Origin: Cristatella mucedo
Taxonomy: Eukaryota > Bryozoa > Phylactolaemata > Cristatellidae
Direction: 5' to 3'
DNA: 64,000 nt
Assembly (NCBI GenBank): GCA_009760855.2
Contig: WPIO01000111.1
Coordinates: forward strand, 186,001 to 250,000
Under the pieces are notes generated by a model. It saw only the letters and a program-made list of their open reading frames with translations. It was not told the DNA's origin and searched no databases. Positions within the stretch are counted from its first letter, which is position 1; each line of letters starts with the position of its first letter. The position numbers were made by a program, and so were the translations under genes. This document shows positions 32,461 to 51,733 of this stretch, in pieces.

Positions 32461-33900
32461 TGCAAACAGATCAGTGGCAGCCTTATCGCCTAATAACTCA
32501 CAATGTGATCATTATACGTGCAGCAAGGACTGCCACTCTGCCAGACAAAGGGCCTCTCGAGTAAACGCGGCGGTTGTTTCGCAATTCAAGTCGCCTGCCA
32601 AAGTTTTTTCAAAGCTATGAAGAAGGCTAGAACTAGATGGGACTCATGAATAGTCGTTTGCTTGGGCTAAGACGTTAAACCATGCTTAGCTTACCTGTCT
32701 TACTTTTGTCTTCCATCAGTACTAGACCACTTTTCCAGTCTTTATGACGTATACACCAAAGTCTGATGCAAGAATGAAGCAGGGCAGAAGCAAGAAGGAT
32801 CGCGATACGAGGCTTTAGAATGGTTTTCATGCAAATTTAAAGGGATTACTAAACGTTAATCTAAACATAACAATATGGTTGATGCACATCGCTGAAATGT
32901 AGCCCTAAGTGATAACATAAAACAGCCACCTCCAAGAAACAAAACTGTATCCAGAGGACCCCTGTCCGATATGACAAGCCGAGACTGGCGGCTAACGGAA
33001 TCTGAGCAACAACGACCCAAGTAAATGAGAAACGAAGCTCCGCTACAGCTAAAATCAGCTCTGCAATTTGAGAGAACTGCAGCTATTCGACGGTAGCACA
33101 ATTGCAAGGATACTTTGCGACTGTTCAGACGGTTCCCGACGACGGCGACCCTGTGCATGCCAAAAATGTAACCGAATTCCAGGGGTCAGAGGCTTGTTCA
33201 AACCGCCAAACCCCGGCATACTCCGGCCACGCTGTCGCTCGCCATGCCGCAGAGCTAGGGTAAGACGATCGGCCGTCAGGGTAAACCTCTTTATAATAAC
33301 GCATGCGCCAACAACAACAGGGGAACTAAACAAGTCTACAGGGAGGGTCCTATACACAGTACACTACGGGGGCGCAAGACGACGCAGCAAGCGCGAACAA
33401 ACGTGTTAGTTGGGGTCAGTCGGCTTCTGCAGTCCTGTCGTTTTACCGACTCCGAATCCAACAATACGAGCGTACGCCGTCCAAAACCTGGCTGGCTGAG
33501 TAACTGCTGGCTAGTCCGAGTCGACAACTACCACAGTCGTGAGCTTTCACCGAAAGACGCCAACACACGGGGGAGGGTCACGAACAAGCTACACGGGGAA
33601 CGCGGAATATACAAGTCAACAACGAGCGAGCTATCCAACTCCGCTCGGGCCTTGGGTACTCGTTCCCTTGCGTGCGTGGCAGCATCGCCGGAGCACGCCT
33701 GCACGAATCCAGGTGCTTAACTCGGCGAGACCGGGAGCCTCCAACACCAAGACTTGGCCAACTTCCCGTACCCAAGAGCCCCGGTGACCTCTCGTCACCA
33801 CACATCCGGCAATGCATAGGTCCGACCCCGGCCTAGCCGGTGACCCTCATTACAGCCGCCTGGTCCCAGCCAACCGAACCCAGCATGGGTACAATTCTAC
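32461..33900. other. mixed segment with a weak LTR-like stretch
   Basis: Nothing is recognised to about 33150. On the minus strand near 33180-33150, GGTTACATTTTTGGCATGC resembles an LTR end followed by a primer-binding site, with TTATTATAAAGAGG upstream near 33285. Both ends of an LTR could not be defined, and no protein domain was found. Confidence 0.3.
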
Positions 33901-33918
33901 GTCATCACATTATTTGTG

Positions 33919-34058
33919 TTATAAAATATAATTCATTTGTATAACGCCATAAGAAAACTTAATATTTCCTCAGGTGCTTCACATGTACCCCAGGGCTCGA
34001 CCCCACGACATCGGCATAACCTTGGTAGCGGCTAGCACCTAAACCACTGGGTCAAACC
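33919..34058 (-). mobile_element. SINE-1 copy
   Basis: Antisense tail AATTCATTTGTATAACGCC, body CAGGTGCTTCACATG, B-box complement GGGCTCGACCC and a head ending ACCACTGGGTCAAACC. Confidence 0.88.
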
Positions 34059-34061
34059 AAC

Positions 34062-34165
34062 AGCGATTCGATCATGCTTCCTTTTCGGAAAATGTGAAGT
34101 GCCTAGAATTAGATTGGCTGATTAGATTCTCTGAGGGCGCTAAAAAATGTATTGTTATAATTAGT
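34062..34165 (+). mobile_element. LINE-B 3' tail fragment
   Basis: TTTTCGGAAAATGTGAAGTG, then TTCTCTGAGGGCGCTAAA. It sits next to a SINE-1 in the opposite orientation. Confidence 0.75.
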
Positions 34166-34231
34166 ATTAAGGTAAAGCCAAAATCACGAAAACAAATAGC
34201 CATTCACGAACATATGCATCCATCAATTTTC

Positions 34232-34416
34232 GCTACCCTAAGTGTGTATTGGCACACTAGGAAAGGCGGTTGCTTTCTCGACCTCGGTCCCGAGGTCGTG
34301 GATTCGATTCCTGTGGTGGGTGGTTCTTTATCGCCACTGCAAGCGGTGGTGATAGCCGTAAAGGCTCTTCTGTCGCTATATAAAAACAGGCTGTTCAATC
34401 AGCTAGGATTTTTTTG
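34232..34416 (+). mobile_element. SINE-2 copy b
   Basis: Head CACTAGGAAAGGCGGTTGC, B-box GGATTCGATTC, core TTTATCGCCACTGCAAGC and GGTGGTGATAGCCGTAAAGG, tail GCTGTTCAATCAGCTA. Confidence 0.88.
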
Positions 34417-34423
34417 TGTATTG

Positions 34424-35451
34424 TAGCAGAGCGCCGGCCTGACTCATTTTTAGAGCGCATGAGAAATGCTCAGCAGGAAACACCTCTGGCCTAGAGCAAG
34501 AGGACGCAGCCATCGTAGCAGGGCAATGGGATGATCAATATTGGCTGGCCCGTCAACCCTATAGTTCCGCCTAGCAATTTGAGAATAGGGCAGCGCTTGC
34601 CGAAAGTCGCTGTCGCCGCCAGCCAACCTAGATTCTCTGGACGGTTTCCGTGAGAACAAAAGAAGTAGGTGAAGAGCATCTGGGTTCTCGAGCTGTGAGC
34701 AAGGGGACGCAGAGGTCGCTGAGGTGATTGATATTGGCTGGGTTGTCAATCCCATTGTACCAGCTAGTTATATAAGGACAGGGCGACGCTCGCTAGGGCC
34801 TCTTCTTCATCTTCGGCTCCATTTCGACGCCGCCGGACTCGTTTCTCTGAAAGCGAGGGAGGAGGGCAGGCTGTTCGCCGGCGATTGACGGGACAGGACG
34901 CGACAGCGCCGGGAGGATTCGGTGGACTCCCACCGAATAGGGTCGTATCGCGCTCGAGCTAACGTTTCGTATTTCTTTTGTGTTTGTATGTGTGCGCTCG
35001 CACGTGGTCTCGGCATACGGATTTGCCGGTGCGAGCTAGACGTAGTTGGTGTGGTGGGTGAGATATTCCGTTGGTTCGGGCTCCTTTGTCTATTTGGGCC
35101 GTTTCCTCTTGAGACGCAGGGAGCCTAAGTGTGGAGACGCGTTTCCTCCGCAAGAGTGCTTGAGGTGGTGTGTGTCGGGTATTCCTGCCGTTAAGGTGGA
35201 AGCGGAGCCCTAGTTCTCCAGTCAGGGTCTGGGCTCCGGTTCGGGCTCCTCCTCTCATTTGGGTCATTCCCCACAATAGACTTAGGTAGCCTAAGTTCGG
35301 GGGACGTACTCCCTCCGCAAGAGTGCTTGTGCTGTTGACAGCGTGCGAGGAGTGTGGAGATAAAACTGAGCTAGACGCGCAGCGACTTTGTGCGCTAGCG
35401 AATAAAGCTCAGTAAAATTCCCAATTTGTGTGTCTCGCTTTCCAATTCACG
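34424..35451 (+). repeat. candidate solo LTR with internal duplications
   Basis: Starts TGTAGCAG, has TTATATAAGG (34768-34777) as a TATA-like box and AATAAA at 35401-35406, and ends CA at 35451. Two diverged copies of a promoter-like unit are visible, one from about 34490 (AGAGCAAGAGGACGC) and one from about 34690 (GAGCAAGGGGACGC). Two copies of a 165-bp unit start GGTTCGGGCTCCT at 35073 and 35238. A diverged relative lies at 49345-49520. No flanking target duplication was found, so LTR status is an inference. Confidence 0.45.
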
Positions 35452-36017
35452 CCGCGGGCTCGTGACCCCCGTTAGTAACGGTAAGTAGGTCAGCGCCAGA
35501 AACGCTGGTTTCGTGGCGGCCTGTTTATTTCGCGTAGACGCGCACCGAACGGCGTCAGGCGGTAGGTTACTTCGTTAGGTAAGCGGCTGGTTAAGCCTAC
35601 TCCGCCGATCCTTCGGCGTTACGGTATGATATACGGAAAATGAATAAGGCTTTAGTTTGATCAGCTTGAGAAAGCAGTGTATTAATACCACTAAGAATAT
35701 TCACCCAGCTGAAAGTAAAGCGCGAGGAACAGCAGTCCGTTGCAAGATGGAATTGCACGTGGCTTACCCAGCAGCTGATACTGTGCTTAGCATTGAAATT
35801 ACAGCTTTACCTACATGCGCTAGTCATCCATATAACTTACAGATAGAAAACGCTAGTTTCTTAGTGAAACAATCATCCGATAACCAGATACTTGAATCGT
35901 AGCTCCAGGTGAAGCCGGGGGCCTCCATCGTTATTAAATGGTTGCTGCTGTACATTTTGCATAGATACTGCAATACGGGTTATTCTATCGGGTATTCACC
36001 TATGAAAAACATATGGA
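35452..36017. other. segment without a recognised feature
   Basis: 35452-35640 is GC-rich and could be leader sequence of the LTR-like element. The rest is AT-rich, with a short ORF of no known family. Confidence 0.4.
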
Positions 36018-36130
36018 AAAATATAATTATATTTTATTGTGCTCTTAGAGAACACAATCTCACTCTCTCCATGCACTTCACAAGTGCAGCTGGGGTAAAG
36101 CCCACGACCTCGGCCGTCAAAAAAGTTCCC
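36018..36130 (-). mobile_element. old SINE-1 copy
   Basis: Antisense GTGCTCTTAGAGAACACAATC, ATGCACTTCACAAGTGC and CCCACGACCTCGG follow SINE-1 order. Confidence 0.5.
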
Positions 36131-36739
36131 TATGAACTCGGGTAGTCAATGGGGTGTACCTTGACCCATAAGTCTAACTAGGGTCTTACGATTGGACTAG
36201 TTGACAACCCAGACGAGCTACCGAGTTTTGCACTACTTGTACGCAATCGAGGGCACAGGCAGGGAATCGGGAGTGAACCAGGTTAGCAGTTGACCGGACC
36301 GACAATCGCCCCGAGTGTCAATTGCCCTAACCTAAACCCGGAAGTAAGAAAATCTGTTCTGAAAGCTTTGGCTTCCCAACATAGATACCACAAACTGGTC
36401 TCATGCACACTAAGCATGTCTACTGCAACTCGGTTCTTCGCAATGATCTAGACGGTATTTGAAAACAGCATGAATTAATTCGGTTGTCACACTCTTAGCC
36501 AAGCAGTTAGGAGCTAGGCCTGAAAGCTAACAGCAGGGGATCTTCAAGCGGTTGGTTCGGCATGGCTACACTTATGCTCGAGCTTCTCTGCATTTACCAT
36601 TGAATCGCTTTCAAGCCCCTCTCTCAGGCTAGCAAGTCACTTCACTCGCTTTTACGAGAATATTTATCCTACCATACTTGCTACTCCAGCTTACTGCTGC
36701 ATCTGCCTCTCGTATGCATCTTGTCATACCTTGATTACA

Positions 36740-37240
36740 TTAAATTAGTTTTGGTAGTCCAGCCTTGAGCGCCTATTGGCCACAAGTCTGGAACTCGATT
36801 CAGAATGTGGTTCGCTACCTGCACCGAGCATGCATCCTCAAAGCCTTAGTACAAGATACATATTTTCCGGTCACCCTGCTTTTTATTTTAGTCGTGCTTT
36901 CGTGTGTACCTGTGCCTCATTCAGTGCATGTTACTAGCTGCAGTCTAATTGCAAGTTTTAATAACTGGAGGTCATGCATATCTTCATGGTTGCTACAGCA
37001 GCAATTAGTCAGAATTTGTGAGGCAGATCTTAGATTGGCTATAGTACCTTGCCAATTTGTTCAACATAATAGGCAACGATATCTACTCTCCTGCTCCTGA
37101 CTTACAGGATACTTCAACGACTGCTCTCCAAACTCAGCTGTGCTCCCCACTTTATCTGTGTTGCTTAAGATGAAGTCAGTTGGCAACCACTGCTAAGGCT
37201 TTGAGTTTGCTAAAGAAAACTCCTGCTTAACACCCACTTA
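36740..37240 (+). mobile_element. old LINE-A 3' fragment
   Basis: Colinear with the LINE-A 3' end: CTGGAACTCGATTCAG near 36787, GCTCCCCACTTTATCTGTG near 37142, TGAAGTCAGTTGGCAACC near 37170 and CTCCTGCTTAACACCCAC near 37220. Heavily mutated. Confidence 0.55.
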
Positions 37241-37537
37241 GTCTTGACATATTTACAAATGGAGGTACAGAAATGGACACCTTTTTTGTCCATAGCAGTG
37301 CTAGTGTGGGGAGACACATTTCCTTGCATATAAGTGTCGGCATGATTACTGATTAGGCTAAAGACCGATGAAAGACAACCTAAATCTGCCGACCGTGTTG
37401 ACATCAGAAACAAGTTGGCTAGTACATAGATTAAGTGCTGAATCTAAACATGCATGATCTACTGTTCCTGGCTAATGAGCGAGCCAAATGCGAAAGGGAT
37501 GAAGTCAAGGAACACACCGACAACATAAACTCGAGTA

Positions 37538-37640
37538 ATAATATAATAATAATATTGCACTTGATAAAGCGCCCTCAGAGAACTTAATCTCTTTCTAGGC
37601 GCTTTACATTTGCTGCAAAGTGATACGCAATAGAATAGAA
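37538..37640 (-). mobile_element. LINE-B 3' tail fragment
   Basis: AATAATATTGCACTTGATAA and the ACTTAATCTCTTTCTAGGCG block; only the last 100 bp of the element. It lies just beyond the predicted ARF polyadenylation site. Confidence 0.9.
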
Positions 37641-37679
37641 TAGAGTGCTGAGCTCAGAAAAGCAGCTGGTGTAAGCACA

Positions 37680-38217
37680 ACGAGGACTGGCAAACACATT
37701 TAATGTTCGGAAAATTGTTCGTACACCTCGTTGCCGCCACCACCTACCGAGCGGCAAATAATACAAAATAACGGACAGAGAGGCTAGGCATTAAATAGTG
37801 GAGAACCATACGCAGCTGCACTGGTCCCAACGCGGCTCATGTTCGCGATGAAGTCTCCTTCCTCTCGAGAAAGCTGCAGGCGAAGGGTCGCCCGCGCTCG
37901 CGAGGCCCGAGCACGGCGCCACAGGCGCAGGTGCGGGTCAGAGCAGACACACGAAACCACGCAGCAAGCTCTTGCTCAGCTTCTGGCGCCAGCTTGAGCC
38001 CAGCAGCAGCAGCAGGATGCCAGCGGTCGCTGGGAGAGCTCTCGAAGCGGCAGCGAGCACGCTCAGAAGAGCTGCAATTCCGCAATCGCAAGGACAATCG
38101 AGAGCCGTGGCGCGCCGTGTTCTGTCTCTCTCGAAGGCCGGCCGGAGCTCGCACCGTCGCGCCCTCTCGTGCGAGCCGACCGCGCGAGCAGCTCTGGCTG
38201 CACTGCTCCGACGGCCA
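37680..38217 (-). promoter_or_regulatory. ARF 3'UTR with candidate polyadenylation signal
   Basis: Downstream of the ARF stop the minus strand is GC-rich for about 390 bases and then turns AT-rich. ATTAAA (TTTAAT on plus, 37699-37704) is the first good polyadenylation hexamer, followed by TG-rich sequence. This predicts a 3'UTR of about 530 nt. Several overlapping ORFs here on both strands are composition artefacts. A LINE-B tail lies just beyond, at 37538-37640. Confidence 0.45.
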
Positions 38218-46020
<7,803 letters not shown>

Positions 46021-46211
46021 GGTTGGTGGACAGTGGCTACGTAGGGATGCTGTAGATGCAGTTAGTTGCGCTCTTGATTGCTGTTGATACTAATGCTTTT
46101 GAAGTGCAAAGCTGCGTTTCTAAGTGGCAGACCATGCTTTTCGTCGACCGGGCTGCCCGTTGCTGAGGACGTGGTATTCTGCTGATCCGCAATCGTGGGT
46201 AAGAATACACG

Positions 46212-46635
46212 TAAGAATACACCTGATTAAGTGCTCTCCGAGAACTCAACTGTTTCTAGGCGCTTTATATTTGCTTCAAAAGAAACACGGTAGAATGGTG
46301 AGTGGTATCATGCTTGATGAATAACATGAGTAGCATGGTTAGGAGTGACATGCTCAGTGTCAGCATGCGTAAGGACATTAAGGACGAATCGCAGCGACCC
46401 ACGAAATGCTGTCATAAATAGGTGCGTTCTTAAGTTATTTTTAAATGTGGTCAAGACAGGGATGTCGTGACGCAAGTGGGGAGTGAGTTCCCGGCTTCGG
46501 GATCATACGAACTAAATGCACGGTCTCCAAACGATTTGAGGTTTGTACTAGGTATTGGTAAACAGCTAGATTCCGAAAGGCGGGTGGTACGATGATTGCT
46601 TGGCCTGGTGAGGGAATAGATCTGATGACTTTGTT
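46212..46635 (-). mobile_element. LINE-B 3' fragment
   Basis: TGATTAAGTGCTCTCCGAGA, TTTCTAGGCGCTTTATATTT, then the C-terminal coding region to about 46635. It lies upstream of the ARF promoter. Confidence 0.85.
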
Positions 46636-47029
46636 AACATTTGTCTATTGATGCTACTAGGTCGTTTGCCTAGCGGCCATATGTAATTTAACCTCAATGC
46701 TTACGCTTTAAAAATCATTATTAGAGAAGCATTGATCAGTAGCTATTAATAAATAAAATGGCAGCGTGCTAAGCTAGCCAAATTATGGCTTGCCGTGATG
46801 TTTATTATTATTAGTTTCTGAATTGTAGTGGCTTGCATGCAGTAATGGTAAAAATCTTTCTTTAGCAGCATAAACGCCGAAGCCATTAAATAGGCTGACA
46901 GTTTCGCCTTAGCAGCTGAGCTGAGTTGTGCTCTAGGCGCCGCATGAGAGTTATTGTATTTCATAGCTGCTCTTGGACGCGTGTAGCCCTCCGTTGCTGT
47001 CCTGTAGGATACCCCTGTACACTAGATAT
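46636..47029. other. AT-rich segment, nothing recognised
   Basis: No gene or repeat identified. Confidence 0.4.
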
Positions 47030-47187
47030 GGACTTTCCAAGTCTGTTGGCTACCGAACGCGTACCGAAAGCCGCTTATGATGTGAGTGCGCTATACAAAA
47101 CTCTCCTGCGTAACACCCACATGGTCTTTATGACTTTGTGGAGTTACAGACGGAGATACATTAAATTACATTACATAAGGTTTAGGG
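47030..47187 (+). mobile_element. LINE-A 3' end only
   Basis: From TCTGTTGGCTACCGAACGC to GGAGTTACAGACGGAGATAC and a ATTAAATTACATTACAT tail. It defines the LINE-A 3' terminus independently. Confidence 0.92.
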
Positions 47188-48490
47188 TGCTCTTTTGTTT
47201 CAGCCGCGCTCTGCTACCTTCTGCATACATGGGCGCACGTGGTACTGCTGTTACATGTCTCGAGCTGTGATTCCAAAGCCCAGGGCTTCGCCGGTATTCG
47301 TCGCTCGTCGGCGAGGACTAACGTTGTTATTATGGCTGCATTTGCGACCTAGTTCTGTGCATTAGTGGTAGCCACTGCAACCCATTTCAGCATCAGCAAG
47401 GTACCATAATAAGGCAAGTTTAGAAAAGCGCCAGAAAATGATGCTTAGGCGGGCTTAGAAAATCGCACAAAAAGGTTAGCTGATTTTACAGTCTCACTTG
47501 TCTAGCGGCAGAGGAGCCTAAACGTTTATCACCAGGGCTCGGAGTGGACAATTAAGGGTCGCCCACTGCAGAACTCAAACCCGCAGTGTGGGTCATGAAG
47601 AGTAAACACCTGTCCTCCTGGGCTTTGACCCAGGGGCAGCAGCTGGTTAGTCGGATCCTGGTGAGTAAAATGCCCCGAATCAAACGTAGGTAAGCGCAGT
47701 GGCGTAGCCAGGATTTTCGTTTATGGTGTCAAGACCCGCAACATTTTTATTTAGGGGAAGGCACCGAAGGATTTTCAATTAGGCATCGCTTGTGACTGAG
47801 CTTCACTGGCTCCCTATGGAGTATAGATTCGCTTAGAAAAACATCCTCAGTCGGGCTGATTACAGATCGCTCCAATCGCGTGCAACAGCCAGCCCGTCCA
47901 GTCACGTGCTATCGCATCAACCACTCATTGCCTCTAGTCGTCTTGTCATTCCGGTCGTTAAATTGAAATCTTCCGGTTGTCGAGCCTGCAGCTCATCCGA
48001 TCCACCAAAATACGAAACTCGCTTCCGGCCGTGACGACTATCCGTGGTGACTTGCAATTTGTAGCGAATTGCAAGGCCACTTAGTTTTAGGGCACAAAAG
48101 ACTCGCTAGGCTGAAAAATATCTCTGTCCTTGAGCATTGAGCAAGAGGGTGCAACAGTTGTAAGGGTAAGATAATTTAGATGGCTTGGCTCTAGCGAGCT
48201 AGGCTCGAGAGCAAACGGAAGCATTTCTGCCAGCCGTGAGCCGGCCAGCGCTCCACTGGAGCGGCTCATCAATGTCCGCTGTCCTCTCAGCCTCGACTCA
48301 AAACCTCTTTGTGAGAACTGTCTCAAACATTCTTTAGGTACTCGAGAGCGGGACGTGGCCTTCTTCGGCTGGCGAGTAAAGCCGGATTTACATGCGAGTC
48401 TTGCTGCCTACCTGCTTGCTAGTTACTTCTGTCCTACTTCGTCGTTCCTAATTGTAGGAAGTTTACGCGGTCAGTCTTCCTCTAAACAAG
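47188..48490. other. segment without a recognised gene
   Basis: Contains the SINE-3 fragment (47555-47640) and short ORFs of no known family. Confidence 0.45.
47555..47640 (-). mobile_element. SINE-3: tRNA-like repeat, copy 3
   Basis: The most decayed of the three: the antisense block around CTTCATGACCCACACTGCGG and a B-box-like GGTTTGAGTTC align with the other two. Assigned by context only. Confidence 0.3.
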
Positions 48491-48491
48491 T

Positions 48492-48870
48492 CTTCCTTCC
48501 TACTCTCTCTCGCTCTCTCTGGGTCTCTGTGTGTGCGTGTCTCTCTCGCTCTCTGTGTCTGTGTGTGCGTGTCTCTGTGTGTGTGTGTGTGTGTGTCTCT
48601 CTCTCTTTCTCTCGCTCTCTCTGGGTCTCTGTGTGTGTGTGCCTCTCTCCGTGTCTGTCAGTTTCTGTCTGTCTCTGTCTCTCTCTCTGTCGCTGTCTCT
48701 CTGTCTCTCCGTCTCTGTCTCTGTCTGTGTCTTTCTGTGTCTCTATGTCTTTGTGTCTGTCTGTCTGTCTCTCTCCCTCTCTGTGTCTCTGTCTCTGTCT
48801 TTGTCTCTGTCTCTGACTCTCTCTGTCTGTCTCTGTCTGTCTCTGTCTGTCTGTCTGTCTGTCTCTCTCT
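48492..48870. repeat. CT/TG-rich microsatellite complex
   Basis: Mixed TCTG, TC and TG repeats of about 380 bp. Three overlapping plus-strand ORFs here encode Cys/Ser/Leu/Val low complexity and are artefacts. Confidence 0.95.
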
Positions 48871-49344
48871 ACCCCCTGGCTATTCGAGATGTATCTTCTG
48901 GCGAATATTTCAACCTTCCACGATTGCTTTTATCACCCGCCGCGTCATTCTCGGAATTTTTTGTGACTAGCTCGTAGATTATCATGAAAAGAGACTCTCG
49001 TGGAGATCATTGATAATTTCGCCGGCCAGTCGTCTGCCATGCTGTTCAAGATCTCGAAGAAGGCGTGCCCTTGACGTTGCCTGCGATCGATCGTTTGCTT
49101 AGTCTTGCCTGAGTCTAGGCCAAGAAGTAGAATCACGTTTGGCTATCGAGTCTCCGTCAAGTCTTCCTTAAGTTTTGGACCGCCCCACCGTATTTGTGAC
49201 GTACACACCGACGACTCCAGTAGGTAGGAAGCAAAACTAACCGTGCGAACCCGGATTAATGGCTGTAATTCTTTACCGCAGTAGTCGGCGTCTGGTCCAA
49301 AACCCCCAAGCTCTATATAGACGTTCCTAGAATTTTTTCAGAGA
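48871..49344. other. segment without a recognised gene
   Basis: No motif identified. Confidence 0.4.
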
Positions 49345-49520
49345 TACATATTTAGGAACAAGGCGACGCTTGCTCAAGGCCGTCACCGCACGACACTTGC
49401 CCTACTCGTTTCAATTAAAACGAAGAATGTGGGCGGGCACTCACGCCGGCAATCGACGGCCGCGACGAAGCTAGTGACCGCGACGGGAGGAAAATTCGGA
49501 GGACGCTCCGCATACGTTCG
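49345..49520 (+). repeat. diverged relative of the candidate LTR at 34424
   Basis: TATTTAGGAACAAGGCGACG (49348-49367) and CGGCAATCGACGG parallel TATATAAGGACAGGGCGACG and CGGCGATTGACGG at 34770-34900, in the same order and spacing. A weak promoter-like similarity. Confidence 0.45.
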
Positions 49521-49819
49521 TAAAGCAGCCAAGGCCGGCAATTTGTGTGCGGACGCGGATTGCCCGCTTCCGGGTGGCAGGCGGAAGGAGGAGTTGGTTT
49601 TGATTAGCGAAACTGCCCTCAGTGTTCCAACTCCATATTGGAGATAGAAGCGAAAGTCTCCGAAAGGCGGTAAAGTGAGATTGGGGCATCAGGGATTTCT
49701 TCGAAGGCCACTGCTCACCTTAAACAACGTCGCTGGTCACCTTTCCTTTCGTTATTGATTCGGCGACAGAGAGTTGTTCAGCTTTACCTAGGGCTATATA
49801 CATATGACAAACTGTTATT

Positions 49820-50480
49820 TTTATTCTACATTAAGTGTGCTGCGAATTAAATTCCACAATCCACTGCAAACCACTGAAACTTCCCATAGTCCACTATAAC
49901 TAAGCAAAAAAAGACCGGAAATTGGTGGTACGAAGCTCAATTTTTGAGTGAATATAGTAGAACGCCGTCGCTATAATGTACCCACCAAATTTCATGCGAG
50001 TGCGATTGAAACTTCTCATGCAAATGCCAAAATACTGGCAACCGCCACAATCCACTCCATGCAATGCACTTTAATTCTCTTTGAATCAACTTTATAGTCT
50101 GATCAAAACTAAATTAGGTTGCAAATTAAAATACACTATTTTTAACTGTACAAGACAATTTCTTGCCATTTTATTAATCGCGTTCTCATAAAATCCACTG
50201 CAGCGGATTGCGGTTTAGGCCCTGGCCCCTATTACCGATTGCTGTGGGATTCATAAGAACTCGGGCAAGCAATGGCGAGAAATTTGGTGGTTAAACTTGA
50301 AAGCTAGATTATGCAAATTGCAATTAAAAATGGAGCTTATCTGAAACGAATTTGGGCGGATTTTCGGTGGATTGTGGTACTGGTCAACAAATTCACAGTC
50401 TAGCTGCACGCGAACGCACGATCGCAAAGGCATGCAATTTGGCGAATAAGTTATAGAGGGTTTTCTACAATATTTACTCG
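49820..50480. repeat. diffuse CCACTGCA-rich old repeat, region 1
   Basis: Contains GCGTTCTCATAAAATCCACT (50182-50201) and repeated CCACTGCA or CCACAATCCACT phrases, also seen at 62340-63400. No coding potential. Confidence 0.5.
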
Positions 50481-50872
50481 AAATTCAGGCACCGTCCCGC
50501 CGATTTATAGTCAATTTTCGCTTCACTAGAGAGAATTGCTGTGGAGTGAGTTAATTCTTTGCATCTAAGGATTAGTCATGAAAAGGCAGGCGTCTCCTGA
50601 CAAGTTTTGAAGGCTTGCAAACGAGTTTTCTCTCAGAGCGTGCCCCGAAGAAAATGTATCCCAGAGATCGAAAGCACGACTGACGAATTACCGACTGAAG
50701 TTTTTTGCTTCCGCTGCCTTATGACGACATAGCTGGTACGAGATACTCAATCGCAGCAGGGGTAGCTGCGTCTGAGCCTACACTACCTTACACTGCTTGC
50801 CGAAGGAGGCAGCTGAGTCAAACGCAACAGCTGTAGGTTAGCAACCAAAATAATGCGACGTCTAAAGTATAT
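50481..50872. other. segment without a recognised feature
   Basis: No motif identified. Confidence 0.4.
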
Positions 50873-51251
50873 CGGGCGGACGGGCGGGCGAGCTGGCGGA
50901 CGGAGGGACGGGCGGTCGCATGAGCAGGCAGATAGACAGACCGAGACAGACAGACGGATAGACAGAGAAAGACAGAGAAAGACAGAGAAAGACAGACAGA
51001 GACAGACAGATAGACAGACAGACAGACAGGCAGACGGCCGGACAGACGGACGTACGGACGGGCGGACAAACAGACAGACACACAGACAGACAGATACACA
51101 GATAGACAGACAGACATAAACAGAAAGACAGACAGAGAGAGAGACAGAGACAAACAGACAGACGGACGGACGGACGGACAGACGGACAGACAGGCGGACA
51201 AACAGACAGACACACAGACAGACACGCAGCCGGACAGGCGCACAGGCAGAC
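50873..51251. repeat. GACA/GACG tandem array
   Basis: About 380 bp of imperfect tetranucleotide repeat, strongly strand-asymmetric (almost no T on plus). ORFs of Arg/Asp/Thr on plus and Cys/Leu/Ser/Val on minus are artefacts. Confidence 0.97.
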
Positions 51252-51257
51252 AGAATA

Positions 51258-51415
51258 TATATAATTCATTTGTATAGATAATTTATTCGTTTAGCATCCT
51301 AAGAGAACTTAATCACTATTCAGGCGCTTCACATATGCCTCGGGGCTCAAGCCTGCCACCTCAGCCAGACCTTGGTCGGGGCGAGCATCTTAACCGCTGC
51401 ACCAAGCCAGCTCGG
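51258..51415 (-). mobile_element. SINE-1 copy between two tetranucleotide arrays
   Basis: AATTCATTTGTATAGATAAT tail, CAGGCGCTTCACATATG body, B-box complement GGGGCTCAAGCC and head TTAACCGCTGCACCAAGCC. GACG-type arrays lie on both sides. Confidence 0.9.
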
Positions 51416-51599
51416 CGACACGGACAGACAGACGGATGGACGGACGGAAGGACGGACAGACCGATGGACGGACGGACGGACAGACGGACGGACGGACGGA
51501 CGGACGGACGGACGGACGGACGGACGGACGGACGGACGGACGGACGGACGGACGGACGGACGGACGGACGGACGGACGGACGGACGGACGGACGGACAG
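51416..51599. repeat. GGAC tandem array
   Basis: Imperfect at first, then pure GGAC to 51599. Confidence 0.98.
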
Positions 51600-51733
51600 G
51601 CAGGGCAGGTCAGGGCAGGTCAGGGCAGGTCAGGGCAGGGCAGGGCAGGGCAGGGCAGGGCAGGTCAGGGCAGGGCAGGGCAGGGCAGGGCAGGGCAGGG
51701 CAGGGCAGGGCAGGGCAGGGCAGGGCAGGGCAG
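51600..51733. repeat. GGGCA tandem array
   Basis: Pentanucleotide repeat with some GGTCA variants, directly joined to the GGAC array. G-runs every five bases make G-quadruplex formation likely. Confidence 0.98.

Noticed and set aside
48355..48977. Long Cys/Ser/Leu/Val-rich ORFs
   Set aside because: Pure product of CT/TG microsatellites; open in several frames at once.
50873..51733. CRISPR-like array
   Set aside because: Simple tetra- and pentanucleotide repeats with no spacers, in an animal genome.
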